From a methanogenic archaeon mixed culture ISO4-G1 (GTDB lineage: Archaea > Thermoplasmatota > Thermoplasmata > Methanomassiliicoccales > Methanomethylophilaceae), in assembly GCA_001563305.1 (NCBI GenBank), contig CP013703.1:1227773-1291772 (forward strand): a DNA stretch of 64,000 nucleotides. The letters are read 5' to 3'. Below are positions 9,687 to 18,713 of this stretch, one piece after another. A program made the translations under genes and the position numbers. The notes under the pieces were generated by a model. The model searched no databases. It was not told where the DNA came from and saw only the letters and a program-made list of their open reading frames with translations. Within the stretch, counting starts at the first letter, position 1. Every line of letters begins with the position of its first letter.

Positions 9687-11174
9687 TCAGAAACTCTCGT
9701 GGAACAGACACTTGGTCTGGTGCTCGGGCTCCGAGGACGTGCTCATCCCCAGCTTCTTGTAGACCCCTTCATCGACCGCGGACAGTATGACGGACGAGTG
9801 GACGTCGCATCCCCTGAGCTTGGGGAGCATCGCGAACGCCTTCTCCGCGTTCTTGTCGGTCCTTGCGATTATGGACAGCGCGACGAGCATCTCGTCGAGG
9901 TGCATGCGAGGGTTCTTGTATCCCAGGTTGTCGACCTTGAGCCTCTGGACGGATTCGATGACCTCCTTGGAGATCAATGTGATGGAATCGTCTATACCGG
10001 CAAGCTCCTTGAGCATGTTCAGCAGGAGCGAGGATGATGCGGTGGTCAGTGGAGTGGCCTTTCCGGTCACGATCCTGCCGTCGTCCAATTCGGCGGCGAC
10101 GACCGGCCTCTCGGTCTCGGTCATGACGCGCCTGACCGTCTCAACGGTCTTCCTGTATTCAGGCGTGATTCCGGCGTTCTTCATGTAGATCTCCGACTTC
10201 AGGAGGGTCTCGGCGGACGCCCTGCCCTCCCTGCGGTCCCTCAGTGTGGAGAAGTAACGCCTGATGATCTCGTAGTTGGCGGCCTTCCTGACGATCTCGT
10301 CGTCAACAATACAGTTGCCCGCCATGTTGACCCCCATGTCCGTGGGGGACTTGTACGGGGATGCTCCCAGGACACCCTCGAGGATGGCGTTGACCACCGG
10401 GAAGATCTCGATGTCCCTGTTGTAGTTCACGGTCGTCTCGCCGTACGCCTCCAGGTGGTACGGGTCGATCATGTTAACATCCGCGAGGTCCACCGTGGCA
10501 GCCTCGTACGCGATGTTGACCGGGTGCTTGAGGGGAATGTTCCAGATGGGGAATGTTTCGAACTTGGCGTAACCTGCGGAGACTCCCCTCTTCTTCTCGT
10601 TGTAAAGTTGTGAGAGGCACACCGCCATCTTGCCGCTTCCGGGTCCGGGAGCGGTGACGACGACCAAAGGTTTGGTGGTGGGCACGAACTCGTCCTTTCC
10701 GAAACCGTCGTCCGATGCTATGAGGTCGACATTGGACGGATATCCGTCGATCAGATAGTGCCTGTAGACCTTGAGGCCGTTCGACTCGGCCTTCCTCTGG
10801 AACGCCTCGGCCTCCGCCTGCCCGTTGAAATGCGTGATGACCAGTCCACAGACCCCGATGCCCCTGTCCAGGAACATGTCCACGAGTCTGAAGACCTCCG
10901 AATCGTATCCGACGCTGAAATCCTTCCTGATCTTCTTCTTGACGATGTCCTCCGCGTTGATGACTATGATGGCCTCGGCATCCTGTCCGAACTCCATGAG
11001 CATCCTGATCTTACTGTCGGGCATGAAACCGGGAAGGACACGGGATGCGTGGTAGTCATCGAAAAGCTTGCCCCCGAACTCGAGATACAGTTTGCCGCCG
11101 AAATGCTTGATGCGTTCCCTGATTTTCTCGGACTGGGTCTTTAGGTACATGTCGTTGTCGAATCCGACCTTCAT
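9687..11174 (-). CDS. DUF1846 (UPF0371) family protein
   Basis: The 495-residue protein has the length and start (MKVGFDNDMYLKTQSEKIR) typical of the DUF1846 family found in bacteria and some archaea. A conserved phosphate-binding-like loop APGPGSGKMAVCLSQLY lies near residue 175-190, followed by NIPLKHPVN and an Asp-rich region. The family has known structures but no settled function that I know of; a nucleotide- or nucleoside-related role is a guess. No operon partner is close: the next minus-strand gene ends 85 bp upstream of its start. Confidence 0.85.
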   Translation of the reverse strand: MKVGFDNDMYLKTQSEKIRERIKHFGGKLYLEFGGKLFDDYHASRVLPGFMPDSKIRMLMEFGQDAEAIIVINAEDIVKKKIRKDFSVGYDSEVFRLVDMFLDRGIGVCGLVITHFNGQAEAEAFQRKAESNGLKVYRHYLIDGYPSNVDLIASDDGFGKDEFVPTTKPLVVVTAPGPGSGKMAVCLSQLYNEKKRGVSAGYAKFETFPIWNIPLKHPVNIAYEAATVDLADVNMIDPYHLEAYGETTVNYNRDIEIFPVVNAILEGVLGASPYKSPTDMGVNMAGNCIVDDEIVRKAANYEIIRRYFSTLRDRREGRASAETLLKSEIYMKNAGITPEYRKTVETVRRVMTETERPVVAAELDDGRIVTGKATPLTTASSSLLLNMLKELAGIDDSITLISKEVIESVQRLKVDNLGYKNPRMHLDEMLVALSIIARTDKNAEKAFAMLPKLRGCDVHSSVILSAVDEGVYKKLGMSTSSEPEHQTKCLFHESF

Positions 11175-11259
11175 GCAGGGAAGTAGCGCTGGAATCGTAT
11201 TAATTTGTGCTGACCTGGGGCCATCACGAGCGGTAACCGCCGATTACGGATGCGGGTTC

Positions 11260-12776
11260 TCAAGCCTCTATGAGCCTGTTACCCTCTATCATCGAATCCG
11301 TGACCGTCCCGATCTCCGCCAGATAGTCGATGAAGATTGATTCCACTGTGGCATCTATCTGCTTCGGATATCCGACAAGGTAACTGTTGCCGTCCCCTCC
11401 GGTCGCAATGAAGTCAATGGTCGCAATCTTGTAAGTGGCAATCTTGTCGATCTCCTCACCGTTGATCTTGATGGACTTGACCTTCTGGTTATCGGCTGCA
11501 CTGGGATCATAGGTCACGGTCATTCCCGAGTACTGCAGATATCCGCCCTTAGATGATCCTTTGAGGGCCAACGAGAACTCCATCTCATCCCACAAAGCAG
11601 AACCTGGCACATTCAGAATGCAGGTGAAATTCTGGAACGGCATTACATCGAATACGTCTCCTAAAGTGATGTCCCCGGCCTGTATTGATGAACGGATGCC
11701 ACCGCCGTTGATTATCGCCACAGTAGAATCGGTGGCCAGGCGCATTGCATCTGTGATGAGGTCTCCTAGGTTCGTCTCGTTGTTCCTGACGTTATTGCGC
11801 TCTCCGTCCAGGAGGATCGCTGTGTGGCCGACCACACCTGCCATCTTCCTGTCAACCTCGTCCTCAACCTGTTTCACGACATCTGAGGTGGTCTTGTACT
11901 CCAGAGCCGGTCCGCGGTACAGCTTGGCGCTGATCTTTCCCGCATCAACAGTGATCACTCCCACGTTCTTCAGGTTGCACCCTGTGCTGGCGATCGCGGT
12001 ATTGCTCTTGACGAGCTCTATGCTCCCGTCGCAGACCTTCCCGTCCTCCATCTCCGTGTGACTGTGGCTGTCGATACAGATGTCGATTCCGGAGACCTGT
12101 GCGCAGAGTTCATCGGATGTCGTGTAGCCCTCCTTGACCACTCCCATGTGACAAATGGCAACGATGCAGTCCACCTTCTCCTTCTTCAGTATGTTCGCCA
12201 TGCGCTTCGCCGCATCCACGGGATCGGTGACCTCGGAAGGGCCCAGGTTACCTGCCATGGTACTGACCGGGGTCTCTTCGCTGAGTAGCCCGAAGAATCC
12301 GATCTTGACTCCCTGCTTCTCTATAACCATGTATTCTGTGAACACGTTCTTACCCGTATCCGAATAAACGAGGTTGGAGCAGATGATCGGGTAGTTGAGC
12401 TGATCCACCCTCTCCAGCAGGGTATCGAAACTGAAGTCGAACTCGTGGTTCCCAGGAACGCCGATATCATAGCCGACTGTATTCATGATCTGGACTGAGC
12501 CCTCCCCCTAAGTCATGGTCCCGTAGGAGTTCCCTGAAGGAAATCTCCGGCATCGACCGTGAACACAACGTTATCCTCGGAGTACTGCTCCCTCAGTGCG
12601 GCGACCGTCGAGAAGTTCAACTGGTCGTCCCCCTCGTAGAAGCAATGGGTGTCGTTCGTATGGATTATCACGAACGATGCGTTCAAACCGCCCCCGAAGG
12701 GATTTACTATAACCACTACTGCGCAGAGCGCCAGAGCGACTGCCACGACTGCCACGACGACCTTCCTGGAGATCAT
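11260..12776 (-). pseudogene. Secreted 5'-nucleotidase / 2',3'-cyclic phosphodiesterase, broken by a frameshift and an in-frame TAG
   Basis: The N-terminal piece (12776 down to a TGA at 12513-12515) has a signal peptide or membrane anchor, then the metallophosphatase motif HTNDTH and GDFLQGTP. The rest (from about 12510 down to 11260) continues with GNHEFD, SHSHTE and the C-terminal nucleotidase domain with NGGGIRSSI. Homologues read straight through ...QGTP...KGE...MN.VGYD. Here the frame shifts by one base near 12516-12522, and four codons later a TAG (12508-12510) stands where relatives usually have Lys. Both lesions fall within about 15 bp of an otherwise intact gene. TAG could be read as pyrrolysine here, but the frameshift would still block expression unless it is a sequencing error or recoded. 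Confidence 0.75.
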
Positions 12777-12849
12777 AGTAACGATGTTGGTTCCATATGA
12801 TATTACAGTAACGAACAGACAGCATCTCGTTACTGGAACAAATACCGGA

Positions 12850-13686
12850 TTACCTCACATACTGAAGCACGATGTGCGGTGAACCCTCATCCATCTCAAT
12901 CTTGCATTTCACGTTGTACACGTCAGAGATTGTCCCCTCGGTGAATACTTCCAACGGAGTACCGATGCTGTGGATCTTCCCCGGGGTCTCCATCATGATG
13001 ACCTTATCGGCAAATTTGGCCGCCAGATTCAGGTCATGGCTGATCATTATGATGGTCATACCCGTCTTTGCTGAGAGCTTCTTCAGGAATGCCGTGACAT
13101 ATATCTGGTGCCTTATGTCGAGATTAGACGTGGGTTCATCGAGTATCAGGATCTTCGGTTCCTGAACAAGGCCTCTTGCTATCGACACTTTCTGATGCTG
13201 TCCCGCGGAGAGGTCATTGAACCTCTCCATCGCATAATCCTGCATCTCCAAGGCCTCTAGGGCCTTGTATGCCATGGCGACCTCCTCCGGTTTGGTCTTC
13301 CATGATTGATGGGCATACCTTCCTATCAGTACCGTATCCAGAACCGATAGCACGTTGAAATCGTTGGTCCTCACTGGCACATATCCTGCGATCTTCGCCA
13401 GCTCCTTCAGCGGATACGTCTTGACCTCTTTTCCATAGATCTTGACGATGCCGCTTCTCGGCTTCAACAGACCGTTCATGCACTTTATCAGAGTGGATTT
13501 TCCGACCCCGTTAGGTCCCACTATGCATACGAATTCGGGCTCGTCTATTGTGAATGAGACATCATGGAGAATCGTCTTATCAGTCTTGTAACCGAACGTG
13601 ACATTGGTCATTTCGATTATATGCTTCGAATTGAAATCTGGCGGAGTCTTATCGATATCATCCCTGAGGAATTCCGGCAATTGCAT
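12850..13686 (-). CDS. Iron/cobalamin-type ABC importer, ATP-binding protein (FecE/BtuD-like)
   Basis: This is the ATPase of a type II importer for an iron chelate, corrinoid or haem. The 278-residue protein has Walker A GPNGVGKSTL, the signature LSAGQHQKV, Walker B LILDEPTSNLD and the switch stretch MISHDLNLA, all typical of the FecE/FhuC/BtuD group. It follows the permease gene after one base, so the three importer genes (14879-16255, 13688-14872, 12850-13686) form an operon. The substrate is not shown by sequence; in a corrinoid-dependent methanogen both iron and B12 are plausible. Confidence 0.9.
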   Translation of the reverse strand: MQLPEFLRDDIDKTPPDFNSKHIIEMTNVTFGYKTDKTILHDVSFTIDEPEFVCIVGPNGVGKSTLIKCMNGLLKPRSGIVKIYGKEVKTYPLKELAKIAGYVPVRTNDFNVLSVLDTVLIGRYAHQSWKTKPEEVAMAYKALEALEMQDYAMERFNDLSAGQHQKVSIARGLVQEPKILILDEPTSNLDIRHQIYVTAFLKKLSAKTGMTIIMISHDLNLAAKFADKVIMMETPGKIHSIGTPLEVFTEGTISDVYNVKCKIEMDEGSPHIVLQYVR

Positions 13687-13687
13687 G

Positions 13688-14872
13688 TCACCAGGCCTCC
13701 TTCTTCTGCCTTACGATGAGGTACAGGAACAGAGGACCGCCGATGAATGCGGTGATCACGCCGACCTGAACGGTCGTCGGGTAGAATATGCTCTTTCCGA
13801 TGATGTCTGAGATTATGAGCAGGGCCGCACCGAAAGCGGCTGAGGCAGGTATCAGATATCTGTTGTCCGATCCCACAAAGATCCTTGCGATGTGGGGACA
13901 GACCAGACCGATGAATCCGATGAGACCGGTGAATGAAACCACACCAGCCGCAAGGAATGAGACGATGAGAAGAGAAATTATCCTCATCTGATCCGAATTG
14001 ACTCCCAGCGCCTTGGAACTCTCATCACCTGTCGCCACAACGTTTAACTTACGTGAGAGGAGGATGAGGGCGGTCGTTCCGATGACGACGAAGAAGAACA
14101 TGGCAGTCACCGCATCCCATCCGGCTATCCCCTTTCCTGCGATATCTATGGAACCGACGCTCCAGGCGTAAATCGCCGACAGGGATTCGGGATCCACGAA
14201 CAGTTTGATCAAGGTAGTGGCGGCGTTGAAGATGTACATGACTGCAATACCCGCCATGATCATGGTGGTCGGAGAGGCGGATTTGATCTTGGAAACAAGG
14301 ATGATCACAGCCATCGGGATCAGGGCGAATATGAACGCATTGGCCACGACGGCATAAGCTGTGGATGCCACGGACAACCCGAACCCCATCGCCAATGATG
14401 CTCCGAACGATGCTCCAGATGAGATGCCCGTGGTGTACGGATCCGCCAGGGGGTTCCTCAGTATGCTCTGCATGACGGCTCCGGCAGCCGCAAGACCTGC
14501 TCCCGCCAATAGACCGCAGCAGACTGACGGTCTCCTGATGAACCATACCGCATACTCGTCCTTGTTGGTAGCCATGTCCCCGGGATTTCCGGTCAGATGA
14601 TTCCATACGACCTCCATGGCATCGGTGAACGTGACATAATCCGCACCTATGGACAATGCGTAGATCGAACAGATGATCGCTAACAGGACGCTACCGATCA
14701 CGAATAGCCATTTGAAATGGATGTAGTTGTGGTAATCGGAGATCTTGTCTCTGTACTCTTCGATTTGTGTCTCCGAAGTCCATTTGTCAACGGCTGTCTC
14801 AATGGGATCGTAATCGTCCATGCTATCGGCTCTGTCTTCAAGGTAAGAGGTTTGGAAGAGGTTTATGTTCAT
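13688..14872 (-). CDS. FecCD-family ABC importer permease
   Basis: This is a permease of the BtuC/FecCD type, with about ten membrane helices and the conserved LAGAGLAAAGAVMQSILRNPLADP and GFIGLVCPHIARI segments that contact the ATPase. The protein has 394 residues, about 60 more than usual. The extra is a charged N-terminal extension (EDRADSMDDYDPIETAVDK) before the first helix near residue 55. It begins 6 bp past the binding-protein stop and is followed by the ATPase, the normal gene order for such systems. Confidence 0.92.
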   Translation of the reverse strand: MNINLFQTSYLEDRADSMDDYDPIETAVDKWTSETQIEEYRDKISDYHNYIHFKWLFVIGSVLLAIICSIYALSIGADYVTFTDAMEVVWNHLTGNPGDMATNKDEYAVWFIRRPSVCCGLLAGAGLAAAGAVMQSILRNPLADPYTTGISSGASFGASLAMGFGLSVASTAYAVVANAFIFALIPMAVIILVSKIKSASPTTMIMAGIAVMYIFNAATTLIKLFVDPESLSAIYAWSVGSIDIAGKGIAGWDAVTAMFFFVVIGTTALILLSRKLNVVATGDESSKALGVNSDQMRIISLLIVSFLAAGVVSFTGLIGFIGLVCPHIARIFVGSDNRYLIPASAAFGAALLIISDIIGKSIFYPTTVQVGVITAFIGGPLFLYLIVRQKKEAW

Positions 14873-14878
14873 TGATCT

Positions 14879-16255
14879 TCAGGCGTTTTCCTTCTGATAC
14901 TTCTGGACGAGTGTAGTGTAGTTGTCTCCGGTGTAGTAGATGAACGCATTAGCTGCGGTGTAGGTCTTGTCACCGAAGTACGTGTTCTCCTGACAGCAGA
15001 AGTTGTCGAACCAGTACTGGAGGTTCTTCTGTGCTTCTGCCTCAGTGAACAGGTTGGGGTAGAAGTACCAGGCACAGTAGTATGCCATCGCATAGGCTGC
15101 GTATCCTCCGCAGACGTAAGGCATAGCGCACATTCCGTTGTTCTTGTATGCTTCCGTTCCCTCGAAGAATGCCGCCACCTTGTCGAAGTACTCGTTGAAC
15201 TGCTGCTGACTCTCGCATGTGAACCAGTCGATAGAGGAGTAGTTCATAAAGATGATCTCCCACTTGTCCTGGGCATCCTCAGTGTACCACAGCTGGTCCT
15301 TGACGGTCTGTCCGTATGCGGTCTGAGCATCTCCGGAGTAGACGTTCGCGATCTGACTGATGAGGTTCACGGAACCCTCGTAAGCGGTACCGCAACATAC
15401 TGCGGTCCTGGATCCCTTGGGTGTGGTCATGGTGACCATGACATTCTTCTTCTCCACTCCATTGAGCCTCTCCTGGATGTCCTCGATGGCACCGTAGCAA
15501 TACTCGGCGTAGGCCTCTGCCCTAGCTTCCTTATTGAACAGGATTCCCATAGTGAGCATCGCGGACATGGCGTTGTTTCCGACGTGGGACAGAAGGATGA
15601 TCTCACAGTTGGGGTGAGTGTCCATGTAACCGGCCTTACACTTGTCATAGTTGTTCTGGTTGGGTGTGACCATGATGAGATCGATCTCCTCATCGGCGAA
15701 TGTTGTGAATGTGGTGTCATACCAGTTGTTGGTGGACACGCTCTCGACCTCTACGACGTGCGTAAGGTCGTACTGGTGCGTCTTAACCTGAGTGACATAG
15801 GCGTTCGCAACCTTGACATCATCCCAGATTCCAAGGATGGCCGCTGCCTCTGCCTGCTGCCAGTATGAGACGAATATGTTCCTGTCAACAAGGGGGTAGG
15901 TTATCTCCATAGGCCATCCCAGATATGTCTGGTACCAGACCTTTCCGCTCTTGTTGTCAATGATCATCTTGACCTGATCGATGTCTGCCTGTGTAATGAA
16001 ACCGTCATTGTTCGCATCTGCGAGAGGGTTCTTTGCACTGTCCCAAGTCGTCTTCTCATCGATGATGTCCTGTATGAATTTGACATCATCGTTGTTGATG
16101 TACGGATCGTTGTTAGCATTTCCGTAAACAAGATTTCCAGCATCTATGTTTACCTTGTGCTTAGAGTCCCCGTTGCCAAGAGCAACAAAGGCCACGGCGG
16201 CCCCTGCCACCACAAGTATGGCGACGACAGCGATCGTTAGCACTTTACTGTTCAT
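14879..16255 (-). CDS. Metal-chelate ABC importer binding protein with an N-terminal dockerin-like module
   Basis: I start at the ATG at 16255; an in-frame GTG at 16264 would add three residues. A hydrophobic signal or anchor (residues 5-26) is followed by two EF-hand-like calcium loops, GNANNDPYINNDD (about 45-57) and DANNDGFITQADI (about 80-92), each followed by a short helix, the layout of a type I dockerin. The remaining about 340 residues are a FecB/BtuF-like periplasmic-binding-protein fold with many aromatic residues. It should sit outside the membrane and hand the ligand to the FecCD permease. The dockerin suggests docking to a cohesin or an intramolecular role; no cohesin is seen in the window. 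Close to its start lies a palindrome over the promoter. Confidence 0.88.
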   Translation of the reverse strand: MNSKVLTIAVVAILVVAGAAVAFVALGNGDSKHKVNIDAGNLVYGNANNDPYINNDDVKFIQDIIDEKTTWDSAKNPLADANNDGFITQADIDQVKMIIDNKSGKVWYQTYLGWPMEITYPLVDRNIFVSYWQQAEAAAILGIWDDVKVANAYVTQVKTHQYDLTHVVEVESVSTNNWYDTTFTTFADEEIDLIMVTPNQNNYDKCKAGYMDTHPNCEIILLSHVGNNAMSAMLTMGILFNKEARAEAYAEYCYGAIEDIQERLNGVEKKNVMVTMTTPKGSRTAVCCGTAYEGSVNLISQIANVYSGDAQTAYGQTVKDQLWYTEDAQDKWEIIFMNYSSIDWFTCESQQQFNEYFDKVAAFFEGTEAYKNNGMCAMPYVCGGYAAYAMAYYCAWYFYPNLFTEAEAQKNLQYWFDNFCCQENTYFGDKTYTAANAFIYYTGDNYTTLVQKYQKENA

Positions 16256-16264
16256 TAGTATCAC

Positions 16265-16310
16265 TTGGATTATATATCCAAATGTGAAAACTTGTGTTTA
16301 TATATAATCC
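16265..16310. promoter_or_regulatory. Divergent promoter region with palindromic operator candidate
   Basis: The inverted repeat TTGGAT-TATAT-ATCCAA occupies 16265-16281, nine bases upstream of the binding-protein ATG. The same GGATTATATAT core recurs in the opposite orientation at 16300-16310. Both copies contain TATA-like sequence, so a bound repressor would block basal factor binding for the importer operon and perhaps for the divergent TerB gene at 16388. A metal-responsive regulator is an inference from the importer context. Confidence 0.45.
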
Positions 16311-16387
16311 TTAGTTGACGAATACTGACAAGATTTCTTTCGACAATTACTATAATCCAAGACTCCCTTCCACTTCCCGATACAAAC

Positions 16388-18649
16388 ATGGCGTTCAACC
16401 CCTACGAACAGAGGAACGAATACAACGTTCAGGACCTTCTATCCCAGATCGAGGAGTACAAGGACAGGCACGGGGAGGAATGCGAATACGTCAGATGCGA
16501 GCACAGGAACGCCGACTATTCGGTCATGGACAGGCAGCAGAAGGCCTACTATCTCTACTGGAGGGACGAGCTCTCCCGCGGGACCTGCCTGAAATCAGAC
16601 AGAGGTTACGTGAAGCTCAGGCTCTGCGAGATCATCAACTCTGACATGGATCCCAAGGACGGTATGAGGGAGCTGAGGCTCCTGTTCGACAACAGCCGCA
16701 TGCACGGCATGCCGCAGTCCGATCTGGCCGCGACCATGTTCGATTACGCGGTGGTCCATGACCTGGACCTTCCGACGATGTGGATGGGGAAGGGCTCCGT
16801 CAGGTCATTCATGATCACATCGGAGATCATGTCGTTCCCGACCAGACGCATAGGGAAGGAGCTTGTGTGGTACCTCTCCGGAGGCCCCAAGATGCATGCC
16901 GACGGCGTCGACAGCCTGAGGCACATATCGCTGTTCAACGATTCACTGACGGCCATCGACAGGTTCCTGATGGAGAACACCGGGAAGGGCGTTGCCCAGA
17001 CATACTCGGAAGGTATGGTCACCGAGCTCTACAAGGTGTTCCTGTATCTGCCCTACGGCAAGGACAAGGACTATCAGATCACATACGAGAAGCTCCGCAC
17101 CGACGGTGTCTTCGGAGAGTTCATGCTAGGACTGTTCTCCTACACCAGGAAGGTCCTCTGCAAGGACATAGGGGAGAAGGGCCCCGCGACCCCCAGCTCT
17201 TTCAACAAGGAGTTCAGGGCGATCGTGGACAGGATCCACGAGGAGGGTCCAGGTGACTTCGAAAAGATCCCCAAGGCCTGGAGGGGAACGAACAGGCAGT
17301 CGATGTCCTCGAAGGAGAGGGCGCTGGTCGACATGGGCGCATCCCTGGAGGCCCAGTTCGGGACCGCTGAGAAGCCCAAGGCCATCCTGAACATCGACAA
17401 GGAAGCGCAGAAGCAGCATGTCAGTCCCCATCTGAAGACCGACATCGAGAGGAACTGGAACGTCGAGGTCAAGGAGAGGTGCGAGTACATACCTTCGGGA
17501 TTCACCAACCCGGATTACAGGTCCTTCAGCGAGCCCCAGAGGAAGTTCTACGTGTACTGGAGGGACCAGACCAGGAAGGGCAACTACGGCGAGACCGACA
17601 GGGGATACCTGTGGCTATACCTGTGCGAGCTCGTCAACATCAAGGCGGACCCGCAGGTCAACATGGACCAGCTGGTCGGACTCCGCAGGGCCTACGGGGG
17701 AGCGGACGAGGACAACCTGATCGGCAAGACATGCTTCGAATACTCGCTCGTCCACAAGCTGGCGTTCCCGGACCCCTCGATATACGAATCCAACATAACG
17801 GCGTGCCTGGTGATGGAGCAGTTCCTCAAGGGCATGGACACGCATCCTGACAAGACGCTGCTGCTGTTCCTGTCCGGGATCAACGATAAGACCATGTCCA
17901 GGGAGTTCGACCAGGACTGCGTAGGCATCACCTGCGCCATGCTGAGGGCCGTCGAGAAGGCCATGGAGGACCAGGGGACAACGATCGAGGAGTTCTGCGA
18001 TCCGGAGAAGGTACCGACCGTCGTCACCGTGTTCGAGGACCTGAAGTACTTCAAGGAGATCAGGAAGGCCAGGTTCACCTACAGGAACTACATCTACAAC
18101 GCCGCATTCGATGACTCCCTCAAGGAGATCGTGAAGAACGTGTTCTCCGCGGTCAGGATGAAGAGGACCGGAAAGGCAGTGAAGATCAACAAGTTCACCG
18201 CATTCGGGATGGAATGCAGGGAGATGCTCACAAAGGCCGTCTCCTCATGGTACGAGGGCAAGGAGATCGCGGAGATCAAGGAAAGAGCCAGCAACCTAAA
18301 GTTGGACCGCGAGGCCGTCACAGGTGCGGAGACCGCCCTCAAGGACGTGACCAGGATGATGGCCACGGAGGAGGTCCAGGAGGAAGTGGTGATGAGGCCC
18401 GTGGAACCCGTCAGGAAGATCTCCGATTCATGGCAGGGACTCGCCGAGGCCCTGGATGAGAAGCAGAAGGGCTACCTCAGAGCGGTATTGGAGGGCAACG
18501 GCCAGCAGTATCTGAGGGACATCGGTTCCATCCAATCCAGGATGGAGGATTCCATCAACGCCCTCGCCATGGACGCGGTGGGCGACAACATCCTCGAGGG
18601 CGGCGTGATCTTCGACGAATACACCGACAACGTAAGGGCCCTGCTCTGA
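16388..18649 (+). CDS. TerB_N / TerB_C domain protein with a duplicated TerB_N domain
   Basis: The 753-residue protein shows two copies of a TerB_N-like domain. Copy one starts near residue 35 and copy two near residue 361. Each has a Cys-Glu-Tyr start, a core of the form Q..(F/Y)Y.YWRD...G....DRGY and a following LCE(I/L)(I/V)N. The C-terminal about 80 residues (from about 676) resemble TerB_C, with INALAMDAVGDNILEGG and a terminal EYTDNVRALL. TerB_N/TerB_C proteins are known from tellurite-resistance-related stress systems and from gene clusters with ATPases and helicases proposed to act on DNA. The next two genes are exactly such partners. It is cytoplasmic, has no signal peptide, and starts at an ATG soon after a T-rich promoter-like stretch. 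Confidence 0.85.
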   Translation: MAFNPYEQRNEYNVQDLLSQIEEYKDRHGEECEYVRCEHRNADYSVMDRQQKAYYLYWRDELSRGTCLKSDRGYVKLRLCEIINSDMDPKDGMRELRLLFDNSRMHGMPQSDLAATMFDYAVVHDLDLPTMWMGKGSVRSFMITSEIMSFPTRRIGKELVWYLSGGPKMHADGVDSLRHISLFNDSLTAIDRFLMENTGKGVAQTYSEGMVTELYKVFLYLPYGKDKDYQITYEKLRTDGVFGEFMLGLFSYTRKVLCKDIGEKGPATPSSFNKEFRAIVDRIHEEGPGDFEKIPKAWRGTNRQSMSSKERALVDMGASLEAQFGTAEKPKAILNIDKEAQKQHVSPHLKTDIERNWNVEVKERCEYIPSGFTNPDYRSFSEPQRKFYVYWRDQTRKGNYGETDRGYLWLYLCELVNIKADPQVNMDQLVGLRRAYGGADEDNLIGKTCFEYSLVHKLAFPDPSIYESNITACLVMEQFLKGMDTHPDKTLLLFLSGINDKTMSREFDQDCVGITCAMLRAVEKAMEDQGTTIEEFCDPEKVPTVVTVFEDLKYFKEIRKARFTYRNYIYNAAFDDSLKEIVKNVFSAVRMKRTGKAVKINKFTAFGMECREMLTKAVSSWYEGKEIAEIKERASNLKLDREAVTGAETALKDVTRMMATEEVQEEVVMRPVEPVRKISDSWQGLAEALDEKQKGYLRAVLEGNGQQYLRDIGSIQSRMEDSINALAMDAVGDNILEGGVIFDEYTDNVRALL

Positions 18650-18713
18650 TCCGTCCCTACGATAATGGTATATGTCGAATCGACTATACCCTTTTTATTT
18701 AGGAGTCTGCACG

